DNA of 64,000 nt, from positions 1,860,001-1,924,000 of the forward strand of contig NZ_CP054923.1 in the NCBI RefSeq assembly GCF_013364215.1, written 5' to 3'. The position numbers and the translations under genes are program-made. The DNA is from Verrucosispora sp. NA02020. GTDB taxonomy: Bacteria; Actinomycetota; Actinomycetes; Mycobacteriales; Micromonosporaceae. Positions within the stretch are counted from its first letter, which is position 1. Every line of letters begins with the position of its first letter. This document shows, in pieces, positions 1-8,839 of this stretch. Below the pieces are notes generated by a model that was not told the origin of the DNA, made no database searches, and saw only the letters and a program-made list of their open reading frames with translations.

Positions 1-878
1 CCGCGTTGCGCCTGGGCGAGCTGGCCCGGGAGGCGGGGCTGCCCGAGGACGTGTTCACGGTGCTGCCGGGGCGGGGCGATGTGGTGGGCGAGCGCTTCGT
101 CGACCATCCGGCGGTCCGCAAGATCTGCTTCACCGGCTCCACCGAGGTCGGCACCCGGATCATGGCGGGCTGCGCCGCCCAGGTGAAGCGATTGACCCTG
201 GAGCTGGGCGGCAAGTCGGCGAACCTGGTCTTCGCCGACGCCGACCTGGAGAAGGCGGCGGCGACCGCGCCGTCGGGAGTCTTCGACAACGCCGGCCAGG
301 ACTGTTGCGCCCGGTCCCGACTCCTGGTGCAGCGCTCGGTCTACGACCGCTTCCTGGAGCTGCTGGAGCCGGCGGTGCGGGCGTTCCGGGTACGCCACCC
401 GGCCGACGAGGCCGCCGAGATGGGGCCGCTGATCTCCGCCGGGCACCGGGACCGGGTCGCCGGGTACGTCGACGGCGCGCGGGTCGCCTTCACCGGCTCC
501 TGCCCGGACGGCCCCGGCTACTGGTACCCGCCGACGGTGCTGCTCGCCGACTCGCCGGCCGACCGGCACTGGCGCGAGGAGGTCTTCGGCCCGGTCGTCT
601 CGGTGCTGCCCTTCGACGACGAGGCGGACGCGATCCGGCTCGCCAACGACACCGAGTACGGCCTCTCCGGCTCGGTCTGGACGCGGGACGTGGGCCGGGC
701 GGTGCGCGTGGCGCGGGCGGTGGAGGCGGGCAACCTGAGCGTCAACTCGCACTCCTCGGTGCGGTACTCGACGCCGTTCGGCGGGATGAAACGCTCCGGT
801 CTCGGTCGCGAGCTGGGTCCGGACGCCCTGCACGCGTTCACCGACGTCAAGAACGTCTTCATCAGCACGGAGGAGTGA
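1..878 (+). CDS. Aldehyde dehydrogenase, C-terminal part (partial at window edge)
   Basis: NAD(P)-dependent aldehyde dehydrogenase that oxidises an aldehyde to the acid. The reading frame is open to base 1, so the N-terminal Rossmann part lies outside the window. About 290 residues are present. The general-base Glu is in LTLELGGKSAN, and the catalytic Cys is the first Cys of GQDCCAR (codon 303-305). The late family motif EEVFGPVVSVLPF and the C-terminal NSHSS...PFGGMKRSGLGRE block are intact. It ends 3 bp before a short-chain dehydrogenase gene on the same strand, so the two are probably co-transcribed and may act on one alcohol/aldehyde pathway. The substrate cannot be told. Confidence 0.93.
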   Translation, partial: ALRLGELAREAGLPEDVFTVLPGRGDVVGERFVDHPAVRKICFTGSTEVGTRIMAGCAAQVKRLTLELGGKSANLVFADADLEKAAATAPSGVFDNAGQDCCARSRLLVQRSVYDRFLELLEPAVRAFRVRHPADEAAEMGPLISAGHRDRVAGYVDGARVAFTGSCPDGPGYWYPPTVLLADSPADRHWREEVFGPVVSVLPFDDEADAIRLANDTEYGLSGSVWTRDVGRAVRVARAVEAGNLSVNSHSSVRYSTPFGGMKRSGLGRELGPDALHAFTDVKNVFISTEE

Positions 879-881
879 GCG

Positions 882-1646
882 ATGCGGCGGTTGCAGGACC
901 GGGTGGCGGTGGTCACCGGCGCGGCCAGCGGGATCGGACTGGCCACCGTTCGGCGGTTGGCCGCCGAGGGAGCCCGGGTGGTCTGCGTCGATGTCGACAC
1001 CGAGGGGGGTGCCCGGGCCGCCGAGGAGGTCGACGGGACCTTCGTCGCCGTCGACGTGACCGACGAGGGTGCCGTCCGTGACCTCTTCGACGGGGTGGTC
1101 GAGCGGTACGGGCGGGTGGACGTCTCGTTCCACAACGCGGGCATCTCCCCGCCGGACGACGACTCCATCCTGGAGACCGGGCTGGACGCCTGGGAGCGGG
1201 TGCTGCGGGTGAACACCACGAGCGTCTACCTGTGCTGCAAGTACGTCATCCCGCACATGCGCCGGCAGGGCCGGGGCTCGATCATCAACACCGCCTCGTT
1301 CGTGGCGCTGATGGGTGCGGCGACGTCGCAGATCGCGTACACCGCGAGCAAGGGCGGGGTGTTGGCGCTGAGCCGGGAACTGGGCGTGCAGTTCGCCCGG
1401 GAGGGCATCCGGGTCAACGCCCTGTGCCCCGGTCCGGTGGCCACGCCGCTGCTGCGGGAGCTGTTCGCCGCCGATCCGGAGCGGGCCGCGCGCCGGCTGG
1501 TGCACGTGCCGATGGGGCGGTTCGGCGAACCGACCGAGATCGCCGCCGCGGTGGCCTTCCTGGCCAGTGACGACTCCTCGTTCATGACCGCCGCGCAGTT
1601 CGTGGTCGACGGCGGGATCACCGGCGCGTACGTCACGCCGCTGTGA
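882..1646 (+). CDS. SDR family oxidoreductase
   Basis: Classical short-chain dehydrogenase/reductase of 254 residues, the usual length. The NAD(P)-binding motif TGAASGIGLA is near residue 12, NAG near 85, the catalytic Ser in NTASF and the Tyr/Lys pair in YTASKGG near residue 155. An acidic residue after the second beta strand (VCVDVD) suggests a preference for NAD. The ATG at 882 follows GGAGGAG with 5-6 nt spacing, inside the last codons of the aldehyde dehydrogenase gene. The pair probably carries out consecutive oxidations of an alcohol and its aldehyde. Substrate unknown. Confidence 0.92.
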   Translation: MRRLQDRVAVVTGAASGIGLATVRRLAAEGARVVCVDVDTEGGARAAEEVDGTFVAVDVTDEGAVRDLFDGVVERYGRVDVSFHNAGISPPDDDSILETGLDAWERVLRVNTTSVYLCCKYVIPHMRRQGRGSIINTASFVALMGAATSQIAYTASKGGVLALSRELGVQFAREGIRVNALCPGPVATPLLRELFAADPERAARRLVHVPMGRFGEPTEIAAAVAFLASDDSSFMTAAQFVVDGGITGAYVTPL

Positions 1647-1688
1647 TGTAACCGACACTTCCGGTGAACGGTGGGGCGATTCGTATCG

Positions 1689-1714
1689 GTTGATCGACAA
1701 GTGTCGTGGGGTAA
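1689..1714 (+). promoter_or_regulatory. Candidate sigma-B/F-type promoter (distal)
   Basis: GTTG at 1689-1692 and GGGTAA at 1709-1714 are separated by 16 nt. This fits the actinobacterial general-stress sigma consensus, GTTT then 14-17 nt then GGGTA. It lies upstream of the sensor/phosphatase fusion gene. Match by eye only. Confidence 0.4.
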
Positions 1715-1737
1715 TCAGCGTCGCGATCAGCTGATGC

Positions 1738-1763
1738 GTTACGTTCCTGGTTCGGCGGGGTAG
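1738..1763 (+). promoter_or_regulatory. Candidate sigma-B/F-type promoter (proximal)
   Basis: GTTA at 1738-1741 and GGGTAG at 1758-1763 again have a 16-nt spacer. This is a second match to the same stress-sigma consensus within 50 bp, 58 bp before the ATG of the fusion gene. Confidence 0.4.
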
Positions 1764-1820
1764 AAGTCCGGTCACGGCAGCGATGATCAGGGCACGTCGC
1801 GCACAGGCCGGGGAGGCTGC

Positions 1821-4800
1821 ATGAACTCGGCCCAGGGGGGCGTGGACGGGGGCGATCCGTCGGCGGCGCGTCGTGGGGTTCCACCGCTGCTCGCGGCGGC
1901 GTTCGCGGGCGGTGGCGAGATGGGCGCGCTGTTGCGTGACCGGGACTGGTCGACCAGCCCGCTCGGCGCACCGGAGCAGTGGCCCAGCGCGCTCGGCAAC
2001 GCGGTCAGCACGATGCTCGCCTCGAAGGCGCAGATCGTCATCTTCTGGGGCGAGGACCAGCGCGCCTTCTACAACGACGCCTACCGCCCGACCATCGGGG
2101 ACAAGCATCCCGCCGTCGTCGGGCAGCCGGCCCGCGAACACTGGGTCGAGACCTGGGACGTGCTCGGGCCGCTGCTCACCGATGTCCTGCGGACCGGTGA
2201 GGCGTACCAGGCGCGGGACCACCACTTCCTGCTCGACCGGTACGGCTTCATGGAGGACGTCTACTTCGACGTCTCGTACGACCCGATCCGGGACACCGAC
2301 GGCTCGATCAGCGGCGTGCTCTGCGTCTGTAGTGAGACCACCGGTCGGCTGCTCAGCGAGCGGCGACTGCGTACGCTCGCCGAACTCGGCTCCGAGTTGG
2401 CCGACGTGGGCAGTAGCGCGGAACTCTGCCACGCGGCCGTGGACGTGCTCGACCGGCACCGGCAGGACGTACCGTTCGGGCTGCTCTACCTGTACGGCCC
2501 CGACGGTGGTCTGCGGCTGGCCGGGACGAGCGGCCCGATGACCGGGCCCGAGGAGCCCGCCGCCGGGCTGGCCGACCTGGCCGCCGCCGGGGGCGGCACG
2601 GTGTCCACCGCCGACCTGTTCGGTGAGGTGCCGGCCGATGCCGCCGACGAGGCGCTGTTGCTGCCGATCACCGCCACCGCCGAGCAGGCGGGCGCGCTGG
2701 TGCTGGGGGTGGCCCGCCGGTTGCCGCTCACCGACGACTACCGCACCTTCCTCGAACTCGTCGCCGCGCAGGTCTCGCGGGCCGTCGGCAAGCAGCGCGC
2801 GTACGAGCAGGAGCAGGCCCGCGCCGCCGAGCTGGCCGCCCTGGACCTGGCGAAGACCAACTTCTTCGCCAACGTGAGCCACGAGTTCCGTACCCCGCTG
2901 ACCCTCGTGCTCGGCCCGCTGGAGGACCTGCTCGCCGACCCGGCCCTGCCGGAGGTGTACACCCAGCGGCTGACGATGATGCACCGCAACGCGTTGCGGC
3001 TGCTCAAGCTGGTCAACACGGTGCTCGACTTCTCCCGGCTGGAGTCGGGGCGGCTGGCCGCGTACTACGAGCCGGTCGACCTGGCCGACTACACCGCCCG
3101 GCTGGCCAGCACGTTCCGCTCGGCCACCGAACGCGCCGGGTTGCGGCTGACGGTGGACTGCCCGCCGCTGCCCGAGCCGGTCTACGTCGACCAGGAGATG
3201 TGGGAGAAGATCGTTCTCAACCTGGTCTCCAACGCGGTGAAGTTCACCCTCGACGGGGAGATCCGGATCGAGGTCCGGGCGGTCGACGGAGTGGCCCGCC
3301 TGGAGGTCGCCGACACCGGTGTCGGCATCGTCGCCGAGGAGCTGCCGCACGTCTTCGAGCGCTTCCACCGGGCACCCGGGGTGCGGTCGCGAAGCCACGA
3401 GGGCACCGGGATCGGCTTGGCCCTGGTGCGGGAACTGGTCGAGATGCACGGCGGTCAGGTCAGCGCGACCAGCCGCGTCGACGAGGGCAGCCGCTTCGTC
3501 GTCACCGTCCCGTTCGGCTCCGGGCACCTCCCGGCCGACCGGGTGGCCGAGACGGGCACCGAGCGTGAGCCGGTGCAGAGCGCCCTCTTCGTCGCCGAGA
3601 CCGAGCGCTGGAGCGACGACCGGGCCGCGACGGGTGAGGTCCGTGGCACGGGGTCGGCGGCGGGCCGCATCCTGGTCGTCGACGACAACCCGGACCTGCG
3701 CGAACACGTCGCCCGGCTGCTCGCGCCGACCTGGGAGGTGTTCACCGCCACCGACGGCGTGGACGCCCTGCGGTTGGCCGTCGACACCGACTTCGACCTG
3801 GTGCTGACCGACGTGATGATGCCGCGGCTGGACGGCTTCGGGCTGGTCGCCGCGCTGCGCGCCGACCCGCGCACCCGGTACGTGCCGATCGTTCTGCTCT
3901 CCGCCCGCGCCGGCTCGGCCGAGGAGGTGGCCGGCCTGGCGGTGGGTGCCGACGACTACCTGACCAAGCCCTTCTCCGGGCAGGAACTGGTCGCCCGGGT
4001 ACGCGCCAACGTCGAACTCGGCCAACTGCGCGGCCAGCTCATCCGGCGGTTGGCCGCACTCGCGGACGCGGCCGTGGCGGTGAACACCGCGCGCTCCACG
4101 GACGAGGTGCTCCAGGTCGCGGCGCGGCACGCGTTGAGTCTCGCCGAGGCGGTCCGGGTGTCCGTCACCGCCGGAGACGCGCGGTTCGAGGCCGACGGCG
4201 GCGGCACCAGCGCCGCCGATCCCGCCTTCGTCCTGCCGTTGACCGGGGTGGGCGGCAAGCGCCTCGGTGAACTGCGGGTGTGGCGTGCGGTCACCGAGCC
4301 GGCCGGCACGGACGAGGCCGCGTTGACCCAGCTCGCCCGGCTGGTCGGCGTGCGCCTGGAGAACGCCCAGCTCTACGAGGTGGAGCATCGCATCGCCACG
4401 ACCCTGCAACACAGCCTGCTGCCGCGCACCCTGCCCCAGTTGCCCGGTGCCGTGGTGGCCAGCCGTTACCTGCCCGGCAGCGCCGACGTCGAGGTCGGCG
4501 GCGACTGGTACGACGTGGTGACCCGCGAGGACGACGAGATGGTCCTGGTCATCGGGGACGTCGTCGGCAAGGGGGTGCCGGCCGCGGCGGCCATGGGTCA
4601 GCTGCGCAACGCGCTGCGGGCGTACGTGCTGGAGGGGTTCGATCCGGGAGAGTCGTTGACCCGGCTCAACCGGCTCGTGGGGTCGACCGGCTCCCGGTCC
4701 TTCGCCACGGTCTTCTGCCTCTGGTTCAGCCCTCGTACCGGGCGGCTGCGGTACGCCAACGCCGGTCATCCGTCCCCGCTGCTGATCCGAGGAGGCGACG

Positions 4801-5462
4801 TGGCGTTCCTGCACGACCGGGCGCTGGGGCCACCCGTCGGCGCGATCCCCGGGGCGGAGTACGAGACGGTCTCCGGCGAGCTGTGTGCCGGCGAGCGGCT
4901 GCTGCTCTACACCGACGGCCTGATCGAGGACCGGAACGTCGACATCGACGACGCGTTGGCCCAGCTCCGCGCCGATGCGGCCCGGCCGGGGGAGCATGTG
5001 GTGGACCTGGTCGAGGCGGTGGTGCAGCGCGTCGTGGACCGGCCCCGCCGGGACGACGTGGCGGTGCTCGCGCTGGAGGCGGCCGAGCTGAACCGGTTCG
5101 CGCTGCGGCTGCCCGCCGACCCGACCCGACTGAGCGTGCTGCGGAAGCGGCTGGAGGACTTCCTGGTCGCGCACGGGGTGAACGAGACCGACCTGTTCGA
5201 CCTGACGGTGGCGGTGTCGGAGGCGGCGGCGAACGCCATCGAACACCCGGTCGACCCGGTGGAGCCGACGATCGGCGTCGAGGTGACGGTGGAGGGCCGG
5301 ACGGTGACCGCGACCATCCGCGACAGCGGACGCTGGCGGGAGTCGACCGGGTCGGGCTTCCGGGGCCGGGGACTGTCGCTGATCGAGGCACTCGGGGAGT
5401 TGTCGGTCACGCGTACCACGGAGGGCACGGAGGTGACGCTACGTCGGGAACTGGGTGCCTGA
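1821..5462 (+). CDS. Hybrid sensor histidine kinase / response regulator / PP2C phosphatase / RsbW-like kinase fusion
   Basis: A 1213-residue signalling protein. In order: a PAS-like sensor (about 40-170), a GAF-like domain (180-330), HisKA with phospho-acceptor His354 in NVSHEFRTPL, HATPase_c (about 460-570, DTGVGI and GTGIGLAL), a receiver with Asp664 in TDVMMPRLDG and LTKPF, a second GAF-like stretch, a SpoIIE/PP2C phosphatase starting at VGGDWYDVV (about 890), and an RsbW-type HATPase at the C terminus (EAAANAIEHP near 1135). ATG 1821 has GGGGAGG 4 nt upstream. No membrane segment is seen, so it is probably cytosolic. The PP2C and RsbW ends imply sigma-factor partner switching; the middle implies phosphorelay. 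A STAS partner lies just downstream on the other strand. Confidence 0.92.
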   Translation: MNSAQGGVDGGDPSAARRGVPPLLAAAFAGGGEMGALLRDRDWSTSPLGAPEQWPSALGNAVSTMLASKAQIVIFWGEDQRAFYNDAYRPTIGDKHPAVVGQPAREHWVETWDVLGPLLTDVLRTGEAYQARDHHFLLDRYGFMEDVYFDVSYDPIRDTDGSISGVLCVCSETTGRLLSERRLRTLAELGSELADVGSSAELCHAAVDVLDRHRQDVPFGLLYLYGPDGGLRLAGTSGPMTGPEEPAAGLADLAAAGGGTVSTADLFGEVPADAADEALLLPITATAEQAGALVLGVARRLPLTDDYRTFLELVAAQVSRAVGKQRAYEQEQARAAELAALDLAKTNFFANVSHEFRTPLTLVLGPLEDLLADPALPEVYTQRLTMMHRNALRLLKLVNTVLDFSRLESGRLAAYYEPVDLADYTARLASTFRSATERAGLRLTVDCPPLPEPVYVDQEMWEKIVLNLVSNAVKFTLDGEIRIEVRAVDGVARLEVADTGVGIVAEELPHVFERFHRAPGVRSRSHEGTGIGLALVRELVEMHGGQVSATSRVDEGSRFVVTVPFGSGHLPADRVAETGTEREPVQSALFVAETERWSDDRAATGEVRGTGSAAGRILVVDDNPDLREHVARLLAPTWEVFTATDGVDALRLAVDTDFDLVLTDVMMPRLDGFGLVAALRADPRTRYVPIVLLSARAGSAEEVAGLAVGADDYLTKPFSGQELVARVRANVELGQLRGQLIRRLAALADAAVAVNTARSTDEVLQVAARHALSLAEAVRVSVTAGDARFEADGGGTSAADPAFVLPLTGVGGKRLGELRVWRAVTEPAGTDEAALTQLARLVGVRLENAQLYEVEHRIATTLQHSLLPRTLPQLPGAVVASRYLPGSADVEVGGDWYDVVTREDDEMVLVIGDVVGKGVPAAAAMGQLRNALRAYVLEGFDPGESLTRLNRLVGSTGSRSFATVFCLWFSPRTGRLRYANAGHPSPLLIRGGDVAFLHDRALGPPVGAIPGAEYETVSGELCAGERLLLYTDGLIEDRNVDIDDALAQLRADAARPGEHVVDLVEAVVQRVVDRPRRDDVAVLALEAAELNRFALRLPADPTRLSVLRKRLEDFLVAHGVNETDLFDLTVAVSEAAANAIEHPVDPVEPTIGVEVTVEGRTVTATIRDSGRWRESTGSGFRGRGLSLIEALGELSVTRTTEGTEVTLRRELGA

Positions 5463-5480
5463 GCCGGTGGGCCCGGCGGG

Positions 5481-5795
5481 TCAGATCGGCCGCAACCAGC
5501 GCTGCTCACCCAGGCCGGCGATGTGCAGCACGCGGCTGACCTGCCGGGACGGCAGCACGTCGAGGGTGTCCGGATAGTGACCGGCGAGCCGCACCACGGC
5601 GTGGATCGCCGCCGAGTCGAAGAAGCTGACCGCGCGCAGGTCGAGGAGCAGCCGGACGGCCGGCTCACGCAGCGCGGTCTGCAGCATGATGTCCGCGGTC
5701 GCCATGTCCACCTCGCCGGTGACCACCACGCGGAGCTGGTCACCGTCGATCTCCGCGCTGGCGGAGAAGACGGGTGGTGCTCCCCCTTGATCCAC
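5481..5795 (-). CDS. STAS-domain anti-anti-sigma factor
   Basis: A single STAS domain of 104 residues, like SpoIIAA/RsbV antagonists that bind anti-sigma kinases when dephosphorylated. The phosphorylatable Ser is in the FFDSAAIHAVV motif (family form: DSSG). The GTG start at 5795 is chosen because homology begins about ten residues later and the upstream extension is low-complexity. AAGG sits 7 nt before it. The gene converges on the phosphatase/kinase fusion with an 18-bp gap. A natural inference is that it is a substrate of that protein's PP2C and RsbW modules. Confidence 0.85.
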   Translation of the reverse strand: MDQGGAPPVFSASAEIDGDQLRVVVTGEVDMATADIMLQTALREPAVRLLLDLRAVSFFDSAAIHAVVRLAGHYPDTLDVLPSRQVSRVLHIAGLGEQRWLRPI

Positions 5796-5813
5796 GCTGA
5801 CACCTTGACACAG

Positions 5814-5836
5814 CGGTTGTTGTAGGGCAACAACCG
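5814..5836. promoter_or_regulatory. Perfect inverted repeat between STAS gene and map
   Basis: CGGTTGTTG (5814-5822) and CAACAACCG (5828-5836) form 9-bp perfect arms around TAGGG. The site is 19 bp upstream of the STAS start and about 50 bp upstream of map. It is placed like an operator in a divergent promoter region; the regulator is unknown. Confidence 0.5.
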
Positions 5837-5877
5837 TGGGCCACCGACGGTGGTGGGGGTCACCCCGGGGGCGGCGA

Positions 5878-5883
5878 TAGGCT
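5878..5883 (+). promoter_or_regulatory. Leaderless -10 box of map
   Basis: TAGGCT is followed by exactly 6 nt and the ATG of map. TANNNT 6-7 nt before the start codon is the usual layout of leaderless actinobacterial genes; no ribosome binding site precedes this ATG. Confidence 0.6.
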
Positions 5884-5889
5884 TGCCGC

Positions 5890-6747
5890 ATGACCGTCCG
5901 TGCGCCGTTGACCCCAGGCACGATCTCCCCGTGGCGGCCGGTGCCCGCCCACATCGTCCGACCGGAGTACGTCGGCAAGAAGGCCCCCCGGCCGTGGCAG
6001 GGGTCGCACGTGCAGACGCCGGAGACGATCGAGAAGATGCGGGTCGCCGGGCGGCTCGCCGCGCAGGCCACCCAGCTCGCCGGCGAGCACTGCAAGCCCG
6101 GTGTGACCACCGACGAGATCGACCGGGTGGTGCACGAGTTCCTCGTCGACCACGGCGCCTACCCGTCGACGCTGGGTTACCGGGGCTTCCCGAAGTCCTG
6201 CTGCACCAGCCTGAACGAGGTGATCTGCCACGGCATCCCGGACACCACCGTGCTGGCCGACGGCGACATCATCAACGTGGACGTGACCGCGTACATCGGC
6301 GGGGTGCACGGCGACACCGACGCCACCTTCTGCGTCGGCGAGGTCGACGAGGAGGTCCGGCTGCTGGTCGAGCGGACCCACGAGGCGATGACGCGGGGCA
6401 TCAAGGCCGTCGCGCCGGGCCGGCAGATCAACGTCATCGGCCGGGTCATCGAGTCGTACGCGAAGCGGTTCGGCTACGGCGTGGTCCGCGACTTCACCGG
6501 CCACGGCATCGGCGAGGCGTTCCACAGCGGCCTGTACGTGCCGCACTACGACAGCCCCCGGCCCACCGACGTGATGGAGCCGGGCATGACGTTCACCATC
6601 GAGCCCATGATCACCCTCGGCACCCACCAGTACGACATGTGGGAGGACGGCTGGACGGTGGTCACCAAGGACCGCAAGTGGACCGCCCAGTTCGAGCACA
6701 CGGTGCTGGTGACCGAGAACGGGTACGAGATCCTGACGCTGCCGTGA
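5890..6747 (+). CDS. map: Type I methionine aminopeptidase
   Basis: Removes the initiator Met from nascent proteins; an essential cytosolic metalloenzyme of the M24 fold. It has 285 residues, the usual length of the actinobacterial MapB type with its N-terminal extension (RPEYVGKK followed by a proline-containing linker). Metal ligands are Asp in [18 protein letters not shown] (two), His in GHGIGEAFH, Glu in FTIEPM and Glu in QFEHTV; substrate His in NEVICHGIP. Its GTGA overlap with the next gene at 6744-6747 indicates co-transcription with the VIT-family protein. A leaderless promoter fixes the start. Confidence 0.96.
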   Translation: MTVRAPLTPGTISPWRPVPAHIVRPEYVGKKAPRPWQGSHVQTPETIEKMRVAGRLAAQATQLAGEHCKPGVTTDEIDRVVHEFLVDHGAYPSTLGYRGFPKSCCTSLNEVICHGIPDTTVLADGDIINVDVTAYIGGVHGDTDATFCVGEVDEEVRLLVERTHEAMTRGIKAVAPGRQINVIGRVIESYAKRFGYGVVRDFTGHGIGEAFHSGLYVPHYDSPRPTDVMEPGMTFTIEPMITLGTHQYDMWEDGWTVVTKDRKWTAQFEHTVLVTENGYEILTLP

Positions 6748-7460
6748 CCGACACCCCTGCGGCACTGCGGGAGCACCACCACGCGGACGTCTCCGGCGGG
6801 TGGCTGCGACCCGCCGTCTTCGGTGCCATGGACGGGCTGGTGACCAACATCGCCCTGATCGCGGGCGTCGGCGGTGGCGGCGTCTCGCCGCAGGCCATCG
6901 TGCTGACCGGCACCGCCGGTCTGGTCGCCGGCGCGATCTCGATGGCGCTCGGGGAGTACACCAGCGTCCGCTCGGCCAACGAGCAGATCGCCGCCGAGGT
7001 GGCCAAGGAGCGGCGCGAGCTGGAACACCATCCCGAGGAGGAGGCCCGGGAACTCGCCGAGATGTGGATGGCGCGGGGATTGCCAGAGGATCTTGCCGTC
7101 CAGGTGGCCGAGGCGGTCCGCCAGCATCCGGAGCAGGCGTTGCGGATGCACGTCCAGGAGGAGTTGGGCGTCAACCCGGACGAGCAACCCAACCCGTGGG
7201 CGGCGGCACTGTCGTCGTTCCTCTGCTTCTCGGTCGGCGCGCTGGTGCCGCTGCTGCCGTACCTTCTCGGCGCCACCAGCCTGGTGCTGGCCCTGGCGGT
7301 GGGCGGGCTCGGCCTCTTCGTGGCCGGCGCGGTCGTCTCCCGGTTCACCAACCGGCGGTGGTGGACCGGCGGGACGCGGCAGTTGCTGCTCGGTGCCGCC
7401 GCGGCGGCGGCGACCTACCTGGTCGGTGCGTTGATCGGCGTGCAGGGCGGGCTGGGCTGA
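6744..7460 (+). CDS. VIT1/CCC1 transporter family protein
   Basis: A 238-residue membrane protein of the VIT1/CCC1 family, whose characterised members move Fe2+ or Mn2+. The N-terminal part has the family signature [10 protein letters not shown] followed by [10 protein letters not shown]. The middle is a charged cytoplasmic segment rich in Glu and Arg (residues about 75-150), the usual metal-binding region. The C-terminal third holds three membrane spans. GTG 6744 overlaps the map stop by 4 bp. Metal specificity cannot be told from sequence. Confidence 0.9.
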   Translation: MTDTPAALREHHHADVSGGWLRPAVFGAMDGLVTNIALIAGVGGGGVSPQAIVLTGTAGLVAGAISMALGEYTSVRSANEQIAAEVAKERRELEHHPEEEARELAEMWMARGLPEDLAVQVAEAVRQHPEQALRMHVQEELGVNPDEQPNPWAAALSSFLCFSVGALVPLLPYLLGATSLVLALAVGGLGLFVAGAVVSRFTNRRWWTGGTRQLLLGAAAAAATYLVGALIGVQGGLG

Positions 7461-7472
7461 GCCGACGCGCGG

Positions 7473-8201
7473 TCAGCCGGTGAGCAGGTCGTCGACGGTC
7501 CCGTCGACCGGCCGGCCCCGGGCGGTCAACTCGGCCGACTGGCGGGCCAGCACCGCGCCGACCTCGGTCATGTCCGCCCCGGCCAGCCCGGTCCGCCGGA
7601 CCGCGTCGCCGGGGTCGCGGAAGTAGGTGCGGCTGAGCAGCCCGGTGACGGTCGCGGCGGCCAGCCGTGACTCGCCGAGCATCAGCAGGGCCTGGTCCGT
7701 CTCGTACCACTCGGCGAGCCGGGCCGCCCGCGCGTGCGCCGCGCTGCCCCGGTACCAGGCCCGGCGGGCGGCGCTGCTGAACTCGGCCGGGCGGGCCCTC
7801 GCCAACCGCCCGAGGTGCGCGTCCCGCTGGGTGCGCAGCCACCCGGTCGGGTCGTGCAGCGGCCGGGTCGTCACGTACCGGTCGGCGGTCAACGGCCACC
7901 GCGAGGTGAGCTGCCGGGCCTGGCGCAGACGCTCCTCGGCGGCGGCAACGGTCAGGTCGACCAGCACCCCGTCGACCCGCCGGGTGGCCGAGGGCGGCCC
8001 GGTGTCGGGTCGGTAGGTGACCACCAGCAACCCGACCTCGCTGTCCCCGCCGCCGTCGTCGTCGCCGTGCGCGAGCGGCCCGTGCACCGCGACGGCGAGC
8101 ACGTCGGCGGGGAAGCGCCGACGGACCGCCTCGGCGATCCGTCCGGCCACCTGCCACCGGGGATCGTCCCGGTGCTCCTGGACACCGTCCACACCGACCA
8201 C
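7473..8201 (-). CDS. Nucleotidyltransferase-like protein with degenerate active site
   Basis: 242 residues. Residues about 35-85 resemble the nucleotidyltransferase-fold core: VHGPLAHG corresponds to the GSxAxG loop and SEVGLLVV to the usual SDIDLLVV, followed by an Asp strand (VLVDLTV). Two of the expected catalytic acids are altered, so catalysis is doubtful. The rest is a helical region rich in Arg and Ala, like the C-terminal half of kanamycin-nucleotidyltransferase relatives. GTG 8201 is the longest plausible start; a second GTG a few codons in is also possible. It converges on the VIT-family gene. No function can be assigned. Confidence 0.6.
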   Translation of the reverse strand: MVGVDGVQEHRDDPRWQVAGRIAEAVRRRFPADVLAVAVHGPLAHGDDDGGGDSEVGLLVVTYRPDTGPPSATRRVDGVLVDLTVAAAEERLRQARQLTSRWPLTADRYVTTRPLHDPTGWLRTQRDAHLGRLARARPAEFSSAARRAWYRGSAAHARAARLAEWYETDQALLMLGESRLAAATVTGLLSRTYFRDPGDAVRRTGLAGADMTEVGAVLARQSAELTARGRPVDGTVDDLLTG

Positions 8202-8258
8202 CCCATCGCGCCACCGTGCGGACCGTCGCCGGTAGCGACGGCCCGGTCACCGCACACC

Positions 8259-8792
8259 CTAGTGCGGCGCGGGCGGCCCGTCCGGCGGGTCCGTGCCGTC
8301 GGGCGTGCCGGAGGCCGTCGGCACCAGCCGGAAGACCCGGATCTCCCGGTCACCGGCCCGCCGCACGTACGCCTCGTACGCGGGCCAGGCGTCGACCAGC
8401 AACCGCCACAGTCGCTCGCGTTCGGCGCCGGTCGCCGGTTCGCCGCGTACCGCGAGGCGACGCCCGGCGACGTCCACTTCGGCGTGTGGCTCGGCGAGCA
8501 GGTTCAGCGACCAGGCGGGCTGCTGGGTCTGGCCCCAGTTCGAGCCGACCACCACGTACCCGTCCCCGTCGGGCACGTAGAGCAGCGGGTTGCTGCGCGG
8601 TTTCCCGGAGCGGCGGCCGGTGGTGGTGATGACCAGGGACGGCACCAACCCGAGCGCGACCACCCGGCCCCGGGTCAGTCGCCCGACCGCCCGGTCGAGC
8701 GGCACCAGCAGCCGGGCGGTGGCGCCGAACCAGGGGTGGTGACCGATTCGGCGGGTCACGTCGCGCAGTACGGACATCCGGACATTCTGCAT
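8259..8792 (-). CDS. F420-type nitroreductase/deazaflavin-dependent oxidoreductase family protein
   Basis: 177 residues of the Ddn/DUF385 family of small split-barrel proteins, several of which use the deazaflavin F420. Family features are LVITTTGRRSGKPRSNPLLYV, VVVGSNWG, and HAEVDV followed by the late ERLWRLLVDAWPAYEAYVRR block. ATG 8792 is used; ATG 8777, five codons in, is an alternative, and neither has a clear ribosome binding site. F420 users are common in actinomycetes, which fits. Substrate unknown. Confidence 0.87.
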   Translation of the reverse strand: MQNVRMSVLRDVTRRIGHHPWFGATARLLVPLDRAVGRLTRGRVVALGLVPSLVITTTGRRSGKPRSNPLLYVPDGDGYVVVGSNWGQTQQPAWSLNLLAEPHAEVDVAGRRLAVRGEPATGAERERLWRLLVDAWPAYEAYVRRAGDREIRVFRLVPTASGTPDGTDPPDGPPAPH

Positions 8793-8839
8793 CCACCGGC
8801 GTCGGTCCGACACCCGCCGTTCAGCCGGGCCGGTCGGCC

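Noticed and set aside
1..1646. Linking the first ALDH-SDR pair to the catabolic locus at 53-64 kb
   Set aside because: The two are separated by more than 50 kb of conserved core genes; only the general enzyme types are similar.
5850..6743. Extension of the VIT-family gene back through map in another frame
   Set aside because: The family signature starts after 6744 and the GTG there overlaps the map stop; the upstream part is Arg/Pro/Ala-rich shadow.
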